From positions 29,551,482-29,615,481 of the forward strand of contig OY292274.1 of NCBI GenBank assembly GCA_958496175.1: a stretch of 64,000 bases of DNA, given 5' to 3'. The notes under the pieces were generated by a model. It made no database searches. It had not been told where the DNA came from and saw only the letters and a list, made by a program, of their open reading frames with translations. Shown here one piece after another: positions 11,346 to 24,140 of this stretch. The translations under genes and the position numbers were made by a program. The stretch comes from Sisyra terminalis (lineage: Eukaryota; Arthropoda; Insecta; Neuroptera; Sisyridae). Position 1 is the first letter of the stretch. Each line of letters begins with the position of its first letter.

Positions 11346-13690
11346 AGCTTCAGATTACATTATTGTTTCAGGATAATAATAATAACCTTCACAGCTTTTT
11401 CTTTGTCTTAGAAACATTTAAAAAGTAAAGAGAAAACATTTTCTAAATCGCATCACAAAAACACTCCTTATTTCAATTGCGTGTTTAATTTAAAAAAAAA
11501 AAAAAAACTAAATAAATATCTAATTTTTTTCATGTTTAGCATTGTTTCTAATGGAAACGATTTCATTTGCAATCATAAAACTTATTATTTTTGTATCGGT
11601 GCCTAATTCAAAATTATTATTTTTAACTGTTTATAAAATACCGCATGACGCTACATTTGTTAGCTTTGCTGATGTAGTATTGTTCGCACGGATAGTTTGA
11701 TCAACACCAATCAAAATCAGTGATCCGTTATACAACGTCATTAATGTAAAAACTGATCCTTAATTGTAGAATATATCAATGTTTTTACGTTGAAATCAGT
11801 TATTTTTGAATAAATTAGCATTAAAGTTGCAGATTTAAAACCTTGATATTATATTGAATATGTAATATTTAAAGTAACATTTAGGTATTTATTGAACATA
11901 TAATAGCCACTATGTTCTAAATTATCGGCTTTAAAATCTATGAAAGTCAACCTACATTGTTGAACAAAGATAAAGAATCTTATTTATTTTGTACATTATT
12001 TTTATTTGACTCAATTGTCACATTTTACTATGAATTCTATGTTTAATAATATTTTCAGTTTCAAGGAAATAAGTTTCAATTTATTAGTGAAAATATATTC
12101 TTGAATGTTTGGTTGATGTTAATTGAATTTCAAAGGGTACAATTTTGAAAAATAGTAATATTTAATATTCAAGCATAAAACTGTCTAAACAAATATTAAA
12201 TATACGATTTATATTCAACAAAATTAAACATTTTACTCTATGATTTTGGTGTAAATGGCACAGAAATTTATTTATGTAAACATAACAATTTACAAACATA
12301 TAATTTTAATGCTCTAATTCAATTTGTCCAATAACTAGGTTTAAAAGCTATTTGAATATTATCTATTTATTTTGATTTAGTTTTTCGAAAATGTTTTAGT
12401 GGCCAATCAATTAACTCATTATATTATGAATTAAGTCAAAAATAGATATTGACATATAGAAAAAACAATTTTTTATTGACACTTTTAACATAGTGCACAC
12501 CAATATAAATTCTTTTATATGCAATGTAGGTACATGCATAGGTAAGTAAAGTTTTGGGATTTTCAAAAAAAAATCAATTTTCATTTGTTAGTGAATAATT
12601 CTCTTGGAGAAAGACGAAAATCAAGAGTTGATATTGATTCTGGTAGAAAAATATTACCAATAATTACGATTTCATACTGGTTTTTCCAACACAAGTAAAA
12701 GCCTAATAAAAACAGAAATCTCATAATTTTGTATTAAAGCGAATTTATTCAAAAATTATTACCACTGTAAAGGTAAAATTTTTAGAGTAGGTATACGTAT
12801 AATGTTTAATTTTAAAAATAATTCCATATAAATGGTAAAAAACACAACATCCTTAGTACTGGACAACGAAAATAGTTTACACTTTGTATCGATTTTATAT
12901 GTAAAATATTATTTGAATGGTTTTCAAAAAGGGTTACGAAATTCAAAAAGAATTATTAAAAGTATTAAAAGTTATTAAAATGTAACAGATGTATCTAAAA
13001 TGAAAGTTATAACAATGATATTTTTGATTTATAACTTTTTCATTAAAGAAAGCATTTCAATATTTAATAAAATATTAGTTAAAAAGCAAATTACAACTTC
13101 TTCATTGTCATTAAATTTTCTTGTGAATATTGAAGTTAAAATGATTAATAATTATATGGAAATTGATAACACTTTATAAGTACTTACAAACTTATAAGTC
13201 CCTTATATCTTAAATTCATTTTCAAGTAAGAATAAAAGATGAGAATTATTAGTTATAAATTTACTGTCAATAACTTAGCGACATTACGGGTGAATATTAT
13301 TGAACACTAGAAAACCCTTCATTGTGCATTCGGCACATAGTTTACTGATTTTTATTATTTCGATTAAATGTTTGTCAATAAATTTATTAAAATTTTGTTT
13401 TAATATGTATCATTTAAAGAAAATTATTTTTTTAAAAGATATTTAATAACAGCAATTTACAGCAACTAATGTTTTTATTGGTTATTGAGTTTATGAAATT
13501 CGTAAACAGAAAAATATTAGAACACTTGTTTGTCGCAAATCTCATACTACCAATTTCGATGGCCATTGTTCACCAATAAGCTTTAAAGTAAGTTTTATGT
13601 TTTGTTAAAAGCTAGTACATTTTTTAATTTATTATTGTTAAAATTCACTTTAAAACATGAATTAAATGGAACTAACAAGTTTTTAGACAC
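11346..13690. other. AT-rich non-coding DNA, nothing recognised
   Basis: No coding, RNA gene or bounded repeat was supported in this stretch. Confidence 0.5.
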
Positions 13691-13694
13691 AGCA

Positions 13695-13995
13695 ATCACA
13701 AACCTAAATGGAAAAACGTCATACAATAATAAAATTATACGAAACATCTTTATGGCGAAAATTATTAATGCTTAAATTTTGAAACAAATCCTAAACCGCT
13801 TCATATTGGAAAGAAAAGATCTCATATAAACATCCTAGGAGGATATGAAATATATAAATCCCATAAACTGAATTCAACTAATATCCTATAAAACAAGCAC
13901 CTCATATAAAGTTTGTTTACAATTGACACGATAAACATTACCTGATGATAACAGCCGAAGACGCTGAAACGCTTTGTATTCAATAATGAAATAAA
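13695..13995 (+). mobile_element. Penelope-like element, 3' fragment
   Basis: This segment aligns by eye with 22570-22855, the 3' end of the larger Penelope-like copy. Shared blocks include TTTATGGCGAAAATTATTAATGC-type sequence, CATCCTAGGAGGATATGAAAT and TAAAGTTTGTTTACAA. It ends with a decayed hammerhead-like motif, CTGATGA at 13942-13948 and GAAAC at 13966-13970. Only the tail of the endonuclease half survives, and it is frameshifted. Confidence 0.7.
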
Positions 13996-14024
13996 TAAAT
14001 TTAGTTATACGATTTATATAATTA

Positions 14025-14570
14025 TTAGTGTCCGACCGAACTTTTGGTTTTAGTTTCGGCTTAATTTCGAATTAGTCTCGGTTTCAGCTGTCGCCATGCC
14101 GAAACTACGATCAAAACCGAAATTGAATTCGCGAGACAAAAATGTTGAGAAATAATTGTTTCTGACTAATAATTGTTCCAATATGAATACTGATAATTAT
14201 CAGTTCATTAAAATTATTTTTTTTTAAGATATAAAAAAAATGACTTTCTCTTTTATGTAAAAAGTTGTTTTATTTTGTAACTTTTTTTTTTAATTTTGTT
14301 ATTTGTAACTAAAATTAAAATAAAATATTTGGTGCGTTTCTTTAAAATCAACCCTTTATTCAGCACAAACAATTTATTTGAAATAAAAAGTGATAAAAAT
14401 ATGTTATGTTGACGATTAGCACAAATAGAATATTAAATAAAAACCTATAGGATTGAACCTATAGAATGAGTAAAGTGTTACTAATTATGGCTAGCTTTTT
14501 TTCCTACGAAAACATGACCGTATATGAAAGCTTTGATTTCGGTTTCGGTCGTAAAAACTAGTTTTGGTTG
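14025..14570. repeat. Inverted-repeat element with CCGAAAC-rich ends
   Basis: The left side (14030-14125) contains GTCCGACCGAAC, TTTTAGTTTCGGC and ATGCCGAAACTACG. The right side (14520-14570) contains GATTTCGGTTTCGGTCG and CTAGTTTTGGTTGAAC, the complementary vocabulary. The middle is plain AT-rich sequence. It looks like a degraded TIR element; the exact ends and superfamily were not determined. Confidence 0.35.
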
Positions 14571-17500
14571 AACAATTAATTATTCATTAATTGTAACACG
14601 AAAATAAGAAATAAAATATTTATCAATGTTTTACCTTAATTTTTTAGGTTTTACGTATAAAAATGTACTATTAATTTAAACCAATTATTTGTCGTTACTG
14701 ATTATGAGATAAACTTATACGGAACTATTTTCGGTTCACCTAGCAATGAAATTGACTAAACTTTCGCTCACATCTCGTCAAATATAATTGTGCTAATATT
14801 AATGTGTAATTTATGTTTAATCGTTTTAAAACTTGAATAATAAAATGCCAATACCTATAATTGGAATATAAATTTAATTAAATTACATGTAATTACATAT
14901 TGATTTTATAAACGAGTGACATGTTGCAGAAACGCGTAATTACGTTATTGAATATTGTTTCACAATGAAGCTTATTAGATCAAATAAAAATTTGAAAGTT
15001 TCTTTCGTTCACAAAGTTATACAGTTTGATGTGGTATGGTGGAGGCTTAACCCACGTACGTGTTTCTGTTTCGTTTTCGTGAAATATCATTTCCACTTTA
15101 TTAATTTCAGTAAACGCGAAAATCAATAAAACAAATGGATGAAAAATGTTCGATAGCTTTTAGGGAATTGCTTTGCTTTTGACATACATTTATTGAAGCC
15201 TTTCTTTAAATTATTTTTACCACTATTAATGCTATTTTTACAAGTTCAGCTTTTATATTTTTAACTTGCTTTTTTTAATAAAAAATAAATAAATTCAACG
15301 GAAATGCTTCACTATTTAATTAAATTACTGCGAATGCTTAAGATAGAAAAATATTTAAAAAGGAAATAAAATATAAACGCTACTAACTGTTACAGTTTCC
15401 AAGAAATACGGAATGAAGACGGTCAGAGAATGTTCTATTTGCTGCTTCACTGATTATCGAAGACGGAGGAAGCTATTTCAGTTTATGCTATTGCAAAACT
15501 AATCTTAACACCTTCGTGTTTCTTTATCTAGACAAAGTTCCCGTGTTATTGAACAGTGAATGCAATTCAATCTTCTTTTTACATAGTAGAGGAAAGTAGA
15601 CGAGCATTTTTACTTGTAATTTGTATTTGAGGACGAAACAGATTTATCGTTTTGTATTTCCTGACCTTTTTCGCAAGTGTTAAAATATTTCATCTCCTAA
15701 TCGAAACTTTTTGCTTTACCCTCATAAATATTAATGATGAATGGAAAAAAAGTTGGTATATTTAAAAAACTTCACGCTATGATTTGTCAGTAACGTGTAA
15801 GATCATATTTTTTTTTAAAGTTTGATAATATATAAATCGATATTATACTCACCATATGTGGAGGTAGGTATTCTGTTTAATGTTTATTTATTCTCGACAA
15901 TGTTGAGTTGGTCGACGTGAAAAGTGTTTTAAACAGCTTTTTGATATATAGAAAAAAGGGGCGTTTCGTTTTTACTTCAAATTCGTTGCAATTTCCTTTT
16001 GCCAAAGAAGAGTAAAGATATTTTCCGGTTCAGTACGTTACATAGATGAAAAACTAACTAGCTAATAATGAAGCAAAGAAGAAAAATCGAACCAATACAA
16101 AATTATTTTTAAGGCATGATTGAATTTTCAAAACTTATCTGCCATGTTTTACAACTCATAGTTTTGTTTAATAAAATTAAATCTTATATATCTATATCTC
16201 CAAATATAAAATTTTATTTTCTCTACTGTGATACTACTTCAGTACTTTTATTAAAAAAAAAAGTATTGAATTTAATCTTTTGAACATATCATTTGGATGT
16301 GATACTTCCTTCACCAATTTTATTGCATTGAAAAACAAATTTTGTTGATGTTCCACTCTAATATATTTATCTCAATTGAAATGAACGTAATTTTGCTAGA
16401 ATATTTTGAGAGGCTCGTAGATAACAATTCAAGTCAAATTGAAAACAGAAATGTTGGATTTTCGCATTGCGCTAAACACATAAAAGTTCAATGGCAAAAT
16501 AATGTATGCTTTCAAACTTCAATAAAATATTTCTATCTTATCAAAATTCCGACAACGGATGGAATTTGAATTCACAAAACTGATAATAAAAAATGTATTA
16601 CAAACATTGAGTGCTTTTATTGTTTACACCTCTCGTCTTATGTTCAAACGAAAAATATAGTTAAAAGCCATGTGAAGATATTTTAAAAATTATTAAAACA
16701 ATAAATGAAAAAATCAATATTAAGGAATCAATTTTTTTAATTTTCATTGAACTCAAATTTAATTAAAGTTCAAAGTGCGTTAATTTTTATACTTAATTAA
16801 TACTTTGATTTGGAATTGGTGGAGAATTCACTAGGTGTAAAGTACCAAAGATAAAAATTATAAAATAAGACAAACTAAAAATTAATTTTAATTAGCCTGT
16901 AACAAAGGATAGATTAGAGAAAAAATAATTAAAATGAAAATTAGTTCAAGTACTTTAAATAGTGTACTATATACTCGAGCAGTAAATTCTGAATGTAATG
17001 CATCAAATACATTCCATTGAAAATATGTTTAATAAAGATCTCAATTAACTTTCGGTCCTTTCCTTTAATGACCATTTTTAAATAACTTTTGCGAATGTTA
17101 TTCTTTTCATTTTTTTTTTACAAAGAAAGCTGTTTTTTTATTATGTTTAACATATATTAAATATACAACGTCTGTATAAAAAATAGATAACAGGAGAACG
17201 AACGAGATAGCGAATTTGTTAGTTTTGGAATCCTCAAAAATTCGGGTATGGATAAGTTGTTTTTTTGGTCACTAGTGGTGCATTGGTGCGAAGATACATG
17301 ACATACTAAATTGTTATTGGTTGTTCACTTTTTTGTTATTTTTATTCAAACCAAAACCAAAGCTGCCAATATATTCCATTCTTGTTCATCATTTACATTA
17401 ATACCTTTAATAATACTATTTATGAATACCATTATTAATAATATATCTTTATTAATACCATTAATAATATAACATTAGTTCATTATTATTTAATTCTAAA

Positions 17501-17620
17501 ACTTAATATATACAATTTAAAAATTAAAACAAAAAAGTTGACGAAAATAATTTAATTAATAACGAATAATTTAAACGCATCATAATGTAATCTGACATCA
17601 CAATGTTTAAATAAATCCAC
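14571..17620. other. AT-rich non-coding DNA, nothing recognised
   Basis: A frame at 16342-16569 (+) codes for 75 residues with no recognisable domain and no splice or expression signal, so it is left uncalled. No RNA gene or bounded repeat seen. Confidence 0.5.
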
Positions 17621-17625
17621 AATGG

Positions 17626-18339
17626 CAGAGCTGTCAACGAAAGTAACTTTTGGAAAGTATCTAGATACTAGATAAGCTTCTTTCCTAAAAAGTAAGTGAA
17701 ATTACTTCGGATATCTAGTAACTCTTAAAAAGAAAACATTAATACTTATTTTAACATACTTTAGAGTATGCTTTTTAGTTACTTTGTAAATTATATATGT
17801 TTTGAGTTTCGTTACGTATTAGGTATAGTTATAAGATAATCAAAGGTTGTACTTTTTATGTTTATTAATGTTGAGAAAAAGGAAACTACCATTTTAAATC
17901 TTCCATAAACACAGCATGTTTTAAAAACGATATTAGATTAATTTATGAAGTGTAATGAATCAAATATAAATAAACAAACCAAAAAAAAAATCAATCGAAA
18001 TATAAAAAATCTAAATATAACTGTAGATTATTTGAGTAAAATAAAAATAAAACAATGAAAATTTGTCAAAGCAAAGAAATCACAGTGTAAACATGATTTT
18101 GTAAAATCAAATAATCAGGTAATTAATTTTATTGTTTACTGTATAGTTTCTTTTTAGATGCTTTTTAGTACCTTAGATAGTTTTTAAGTTACAAGGTACA
18201 ATTCTTTTTAAAAAGTTTTTAAGATACTATAATATTTATTGTTGACAAAAAATAAAAGAATTACGATCCAGTAACTTAGATACTTCAAAGCAACTAAGTT
18301 ACTTTAAAGTAATTAAGAAACGTTTTTCTGCCAACTCTA
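17626..18339. mobile_element. Non-autonomous TIR element, CAGAGYTGKCA ends
   Basis: The left end reads CAGAGCTGTCAACGAAAGTAA. The right end, reverse-complemented, reads TAGAGTTGGCAGAAAAACG. Both are followed inward by runs of AAGTATCTAGATACT and AAGTAACTTAGTTGC words in opposite orientation. Length (714 bp) and the CAGAG start suggest a hAT-like MITE. No convincing target-site duplication was found. Confidence 0.5.
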
Positions 18340-20554
18340 CAAGTTGTAGGCAACCAACGACTCTAATAGATATTGCTTACAAAACACTATAAATATCAAA
18401 AAAATATATATTTTCGGCAACTTTGATTTGTTATATAATAAGAAGGTTTATTTGGATTTAAAACTTTAATTTCTTCTCTACCTTCCGGTACAGTAAATAT
18501 AATAATTAAAACCCCATTTTGGTTCAAGAAAGAAAATTTTGACAATAATGAGTGCTTATAATTGCAAGATAAACCCTTCATCACATATAATTTAAAAAAC
18601 TATTTTTTTTAGTTTTATCTAATAATTATGAAGTTTTTATTGAAATTACCAGAATTTTATAGCTTATGTTGACTATGATTTGGAGTAAATTTAAAAAAAA
18701 AAATAATATTGAATTTATACGTACAAAAGCATTTTTGTGCATGATTACAGTAATTTTATATGATTATATTAAAATGATCTTCACAACAAAAGAAAATTGT
18801 TGTAGCCTTAAAATTTACTTGTCGCATTACTTAAAACCATTAGATATAACGTTTAATATAATCTGGTACATATAAAACATTTTTGGGTAGTTTTGTTTCT
18901 GATAAATTTATTAATATATTGATGTTAATAACCAGTTTTATTTAAAAATAATATAAAACAGTGTATCGACTGCATATAATAAGTAGTATTAATTAATATT
19001 GTGGCGTCACATTCTGCTTGCTAAAATTTTGTGCACGATTTTGGTATCAAGTTCAAAAAATTGTTATTATTTAGTTATAACATTTTCATAACGACAGTGA
19101 AAAAGGTAGTTAAAACTAATACAACCTGATCTTTCGAATTATGACAATAATTTTTTTTCATCCCAATTGACATAGTAAAGAAAAGCTACTATTAATTTGT
19201 TAAGCCTCTTATCATTAATTCACGAATAAAATGAAAGCATACATCTGAATTAGAAGTCTCTAGATACGTTTTTGTAATAGTAATCTCTTAAATTTATTTT
19301 TAATACGTCAACGATAAATAAATTGTACGTGTAATCATCTTTCATTTTTTGATTTATCTTGGGAACTGAATTTTTAAAATTGAAGCTAAATTAAAACTGG
19401 GATATTAGTAATAAAATTTTAATTTCAATTGAAAATGTATTTCTTTTGGTTTAATATATCTATTTCATTGGGTTTATTATTGCAAATATAGTCTCAATAT
19501 TGCCACTATTGAATGGCATATGGAACGTTCATACACACATATAAGAACGCTTATAAACTTTGTAAAAGAGCATTATAGGATGTGAGACTTGTTTTTATTT
19601 TTAGTTAACGAACGGAAATTTAAATAATAATGATATGTATATTTCTCAATAGTTCTCAATAGTCATTAAAACTAATCAACAATTTTGTTAGCGTTTTATA
19701 CTGACAAAGTTATAGCTGAGTATTGGCTAGTGCATAAATAAAATTATTTTTCCTACATAAGCTTAATTTGGTGTATACGTTAAGTATATTACTATTTCTA
19801 TCTTCCTTAAAACCTACATACAAAATTAAAATATTTCAAATTTAGGATATATAAAAGATTTTACAAATTTTACATTTCATACAGTTATTATGTGATGTTA
19901 AATATTTTTGTTGAATTCACTCATATTTACAATTTAATTATGGTAAACTTTGCTTTATTTTTATAAAGCTTTCAATTTTTACTTCAATATGTCAAGTATC
20001 TTAGTTTCAGTTTACAAAATAGAAAAATAAATTCTATAAATGTTATCTGAAACATCGCTTTAATGTTGGGTATATAATGCGGTTTTGTCGCATCTGTTGG
20101 TCATTAAAGGACATTATACGCCATTTTATCTTCGCACAGCTGAGCACCCTTATGTGCCTCACATTCTCTCCAACACTTCAATGCTAGAGCTTTAGATCTC
20201 TATTGTTATAACGACTTTGAGTTGATATTTCAGTAACTGAAATTGTTACATATAAGAAAATAAACTACAACTTCGTAATGGTTTACATTTTTATATTATA
20301 AAATCAAAGTTATTTCAGTTTTTTATTTGATGGGGTTTTAATATTCTGTTTCATTTTTTATTAAATATTTTGTCTTAATGAATAATCTTCTATACTCTGG
20401 GTATGTATAATATTACATTTTGCTAGTGAAATGGTATTCAATTATGTTTTTAAGAACGAAATAAAAATACTGAAAATTCGCTTTAAACATTTGTGAGAAT
20501 ATCAACAGATGCTGAAAAGATCTTATCGTTTAATCTCAATCATGAATTTATGTT

Positions 20555-20555
<1 letters not shown>
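18340..20555. other. AT-rich non-coding DNA, nothing recognised
   Basis: Only chance frames (18396-18584 minus; 18666-18875 plus). A slightly more GC-balanced patch at 20050-20200 showed no coding or RNA pattern. Confidence 0.45.

Positions 20556-20559
<4 letters not shown>

Positions 20560-20650
<91 letters not shown>
20560..20650. repeat. (AT)n microsatellite, about 45 units
   Basis: An uninterrupted AT dinucleotide run of about 90 bp. The Tyr/Ile-repeat frames across it on both strands (20509-20814 and 20548-20730) are artefacts of the repeat. Confidence 0.95.
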
Positions 20651-20652
<2 letters not shown>

Positions 20653-21485
20653 AGATACATAATCATTTATACTTACATAGAAAACATTATACCTATACAT
20701 ATATACATGTGCAATGTACATTTCTCTCATGTTTTAAACTTTTCTCAACTTCTGCTTGGCTCCAGCATTTGCAGCGTAATAAAAAAGCTCAATAGTATCT
20801 CAACAAACATTTAAAAAATGTTAAGTAAGAAGTTTCGTAAGTACATAGAAATAAGACAGCAAGACTATAGTATTTTCTCTCAGATTATTCTGGTGAAAGC
20901 TGAGTTTGTGTCAGTTTTAAATGTCACGAGACTAAAAGTTAGCATCGTATTATTCAAATGTTATGTCTCAATGCTTTTTTTTTTGTACATCGCTTTTGTA
21001 GTTTTATCCATTGAAAATCGAACGAAAAGTTTTATTAGCGTTCACGTTTACTGTATTGTTCGAAAGTAAAGTTTTGATTTTTAGGATTATTATATTCTAA
21101 AAGGTTTGCTTTTAACTTTTACCAAATACTTATGAAGATATTTTTTTATAAAAATTTCAATCCTTTTTGATTTTTTATCTTTTTTCATTTGTAAAAAGTA
21201 AAACACAAAGTTTTCAAAAATTCAATCTTTGTAATACAGTTAAATTTTATTCGTTTTTTTTTTTGTCCAAATATTTGTGAATTGCAAAAAAAACATTGTT
21301 TCTTAATTTTAAGCGTTTAAGGCTTAAAATTAAACATTTTATTTTAACATATATTAATATATTTTATTTTTTCCGAGTCACAATTATACCAGTAATGGAT
21401 TACAAACTTGCTCCTGGATATTGGTAAACCAAAAAATTAGTACAAACCATCAAATCAGACAAATCATATTGAAAGAAAATTATTA
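20651..21485. other. AT-rich non-coding DNA, nothing recognised
   Basis: A frame at 20818-21069 (+) gives 83 residues with no domain. It lies just before the Penelope-like remnant without resembling it. Confidence 0.45.
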
Positions 21486-21489
21486 ATTA

Positions 21490-22860
21490 GAAAACATATA
21501 TGAATTTATGAATAATACTAAAAACCTAAAGCTATCATATAACATCAAAATGGCATCACTAGACATTGTCAACTTATACACAAATTTCCCTGTTGAAGAA
21601 ACAATCAAAATTACGGAATATAATCTTATGACATCAAAAATATATAATTATACGGTAATCAACGACATAATGAACTTGGTAACCACCATCTTACAACAAA
21701 ACTATTTCACTTTCAATCAAAAATTTTATCACCAAAAGCAAGGCTTGGCCATGGATTCCCTTTTATCAGGACTACTAGCCGATATTTAAATGAATCACTT
21801 TGAAAATAAATATATTATGAACAATACCTACAAAAATAAAATAATATATTATGGAAGATATGTATGGTAGATGATTCATTTATATTAGTTATTGAAACTA
21901 CCCGACAGATTGACAATATGGTATCCGATCTGAACAAAATTAACCAGAAAATAAAATTCACTTCAGAACATGAACTAAATGGAACAATCAACTCTTTAGA
22001 CCCAACAATCACCAATGAAAATGGAAAGTTGTCATACAATATGTACAGAAAACCAACAACAACGAACACAACCATCCATAAAACATTATTTCACCCAAGA
22101 AACCAAAAAATTTCAGCTTACAACACAGTTCCGTGTACAGAGCGATCAAGTTTCCTCTTAGCACCCAAAGCTCATTAGAAGACGAAATTAAGATAATTAA
22201 ACATATAGCCATTATTAACTGATACAACAGCTCAATCGTAGATAAAATAATATCGAAATTTACTAAGAAATCCATTCTTCCAACTCCACCAAAACAAAAC
22301 AAAAAATATATAAAATCAAACTTCAATAATATACTATTTTAGTTTTACCATCGCCAACTTCCTAAAGAAAAATAACTTCAATATCGCATTTTCATCAAAC
22401 AACAGCATGATGAAATTTCTTAAGCCAAAACAACCCCATTACAACGAAAAACAAAACCGGAATACATAAAATTAAATGTAGTTCCTGTGAAAAATTCTAC
22501 ATTGGCCAAACTGGTAGATCTTTCGGAACAAGATATAAGGAACAAACACTCAAGAAACCTACTACAACAACAACTTCAAATTTTACAAAACACCTTTATG
22601 ACGAAAATCATCAATGCTTAAATTTCGAACAAATTTTAAGCCACTACATATTTGCAAGAAACGATCACATATGAACACCCTGGAAGAATATGAAATTTAT
22701 AAAGCCCACAAACTAGATCCAAACAACATCCTTACCGACAAATTATATAAAACAAACAACCTATATGAAGTTTGTTTACAACTGACAAAATAATCATTAC
22801 CTGATGATGACAGCCAGAAACTGTTGAAACGCGTCGTAATAAAGAAGAAATTAAGCCATA
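21490..22860 (+). mobile_element. Penelope-like retroelement (RT + GIY-YIG), inactive
   Basis: The first frame (from 21508) holds reverse transcriptase motif A as SLDIVNLYTNFPVEETI and motif B as QGLAMDSLLSGLLADI, where active relatives usually have MGSPLSGLLADI. A stop at 21787 replaces the usual Tyr codon. Motif C is split: Tyr-Val at 21859-21864 is separated from the Asp-Asp codons (21870-21875) by 5 extra bases, so YVDD is out of frame. The next frame continues the palm/thumb (RQIDNMVSDLNKINQKIKF). From 22477, CSSCEKFYIGQTGRSFGTRY is the GIY-YIG endonuclease core with its upstream Cys pair, followed by FTKHLYDENHQCLNFEQ. RT followed by GIY-YIG is the Penelope-like signature. The 5' part is missing, and the copy ends with a hammerhead ribozyme. 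It lies in the sense direction relative to the host exons. Confidence 0.88.
22796..22840 (+). ncRNA. Hammerhead ribozyme of the Penelope-like element
   Basis: All core parts are present in order. Stem I is ATTAC (22796-22800) paired with GTAAT (22836-22840). CTGATGA is at 22801-22807. Stem II is GACAG/CTGTT closing the loop CCAGAAA (22809-22825). GAAAC is at 22826-22830, and a tiny stem III ends in GTC, so self-cleavage is expected after C at 22835. One extra T sits between CTGATGA and stem II. Minimal type I hammerheads of this kind are known from Penelope-like elements, where they process RNA at the element ends. Confidence 0.8.
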
Positions 22861-23089
22861 GGACATATATCATATATTTTTTTTTATTTGTATTATTTAA
22901 AGTCGCTTCAACTTCTCAGGTTATTAGCGACTATAGGGCATAGTGTAAAACTATGCCCACTACAATATATAGCACATATACATTTAGCGTTGTAAATCTA
23001 TAATTAATAACTTATGTAGTTCTTATGCTAATAATAATGTACGTGTATGATTATAATAGTTATATATACAGAATGAAAGCGACGGTAGT
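22861..23089. other. Spacer with a perfect 8 bp hairpin
   Basis: GGGCATAG (22936-22943) and CTATGCCC (22951-22958) pair around a 7 nt loop. No gene was seen. Confidence 0.5.
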
Positions 23090-23520
23090 AGTCGCAATAA
23101 TAGCAGTTTAGTAATAGTAATGGTAACTTTAACAGTAAAAATCAGTATTATAGTAATAATATGATTGTAGTAGTGGATAACATTAACCACAACAATAATA
23201 ATAATAACAATAATAATAAAATAAAACAATTAACTTAATAATAATAAGGATACTAATAATAATAATAACAATAATAATATAAACAATAACAACAATAATA
23301 ATAACAATATTAAATATAATTATAATAATAATAATCATAGTAGCAATAATGATAAATAATAATAATATGAAATTGAATAGTAATACAATTAATAATAACA
23401 GTAACAATAACATAATATTATGAATAATAATAAAATTAATAATTATAATAATAATAATAATTTAATACTAATAACAGAATAGCAATAATAATAACATAGC
23501 AGTGGTAATAATGGATTGAT
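23090..23520. repeat. Imperfect AAT/ATA trinucleotide repeat tract
   Basis: Long runs of AATAATAAT broken by AAC, AGT and single-base changes. Ile/Val-repeat frames on the minus strand (23023-23229, 23183-23413) are artefacts of it. Confidence 0.9.
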
Positions 23521-23567
23521 ATTGTCTTCTTTAAATTGTATTTATTATATCGATTGATTTTAAGTAC

Positions 23568-24140
23568 TTAATTGTTTTTTCGATTCCTTCCCCGAGTTAA
23601 GGCACTCCTTCCTATTGAACTTGGCAATTGTTGGGTTCGGCAACCAATGTAGGCTCTGCATTCCATGAGTAAGTGATAAACTGTAAGTATCTCTCCACAT
23701 CCTTGGCAAGTATTCGGTTGTTCCCTTTTTAGTATATGGCTGTGGCTTAGTTCGGTATGTCCGATTCTAAGTCTTGTTATAAGGGCTTGTTCCCATCTAT
23801 TACCTCCAATTTCAGGGCTTGACTCAAGGACCGAGCTCCTTACTCTGGACAATTTCTATGGGCACCCTTGCCACAAGGTATTCCACTGTCTCCAGCTCTC
23901 TCGTCTTACCAACGCCATCAGGTCTCTTTCCAAAAGGATATCATCTCTATCAACTTCCTCACCGCTTGTGGCTTCTTTGGCCGCTGTATCGGCCACTTCG
24001 TTTCCTGGGATTCCCTAATGTCCTGGGACCCAGACCAGGGCTATTTTCTGTCCTATTTGTTCTAATAGGTATAACTTTTCCTTAATCATTTTTACTATGC
24101 TATCTGGGTTTTTGTCGTTAAGGACACCCTTGAGGGATAT
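23568..24140 (-). pseudogene. Non-LTR retrotransposon ORF2 3' end (RNase H + CCHC)
   Basis: One minus-strand frame runs almost the whole length with two in-frame stops. It contains KIALVWVPGH, a stop, then GIPGNEVADTAAKEA (the RNase H WVPGHxGIxGNExAD block). Further on it reads RWEQALITRLRIGHTELSHS and CQGCGEILTVYHLLMEC, a CxxC-x8-HxxxxC knuckle. This is the carboxy end of the ORF2 polyprotein of Jockey/R1/I-type elements. Few lesions in about 190 codons make it the youngest of the three such remnants here. Base composition is visibly richer in GC than the flanks. The + strand frames at 23819-24085 and 23868-24065 are shadows of it. It is antisense to the host exons. Confidence 0.85.

Noticed and set aside
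16342..16569. 75-residue plus-strand frame as a small gene
   Set aside because: No recognisable motif, flanking signal or coding-like codon use; expected by chance at this AT content.
20509..20814. 101-residue frame rich in Tyr-Ile repeats, with a mirror frame on the other strand
   Set aside because: It is a translation of the (AT)n microsatellite.
23023..23413. Ile/Val-rich 'membrane protein' frames on the minus strand
   Set aside because: Produced by the AAT trinucleotide tract; apparent hydrophobicity is a composition artefact.
23819..24085. Plus-strand Pro/Leu-rich frames
   Set aside because: Antisense shadows of the RNase H/CCHC region of the minus-strand retroelement.
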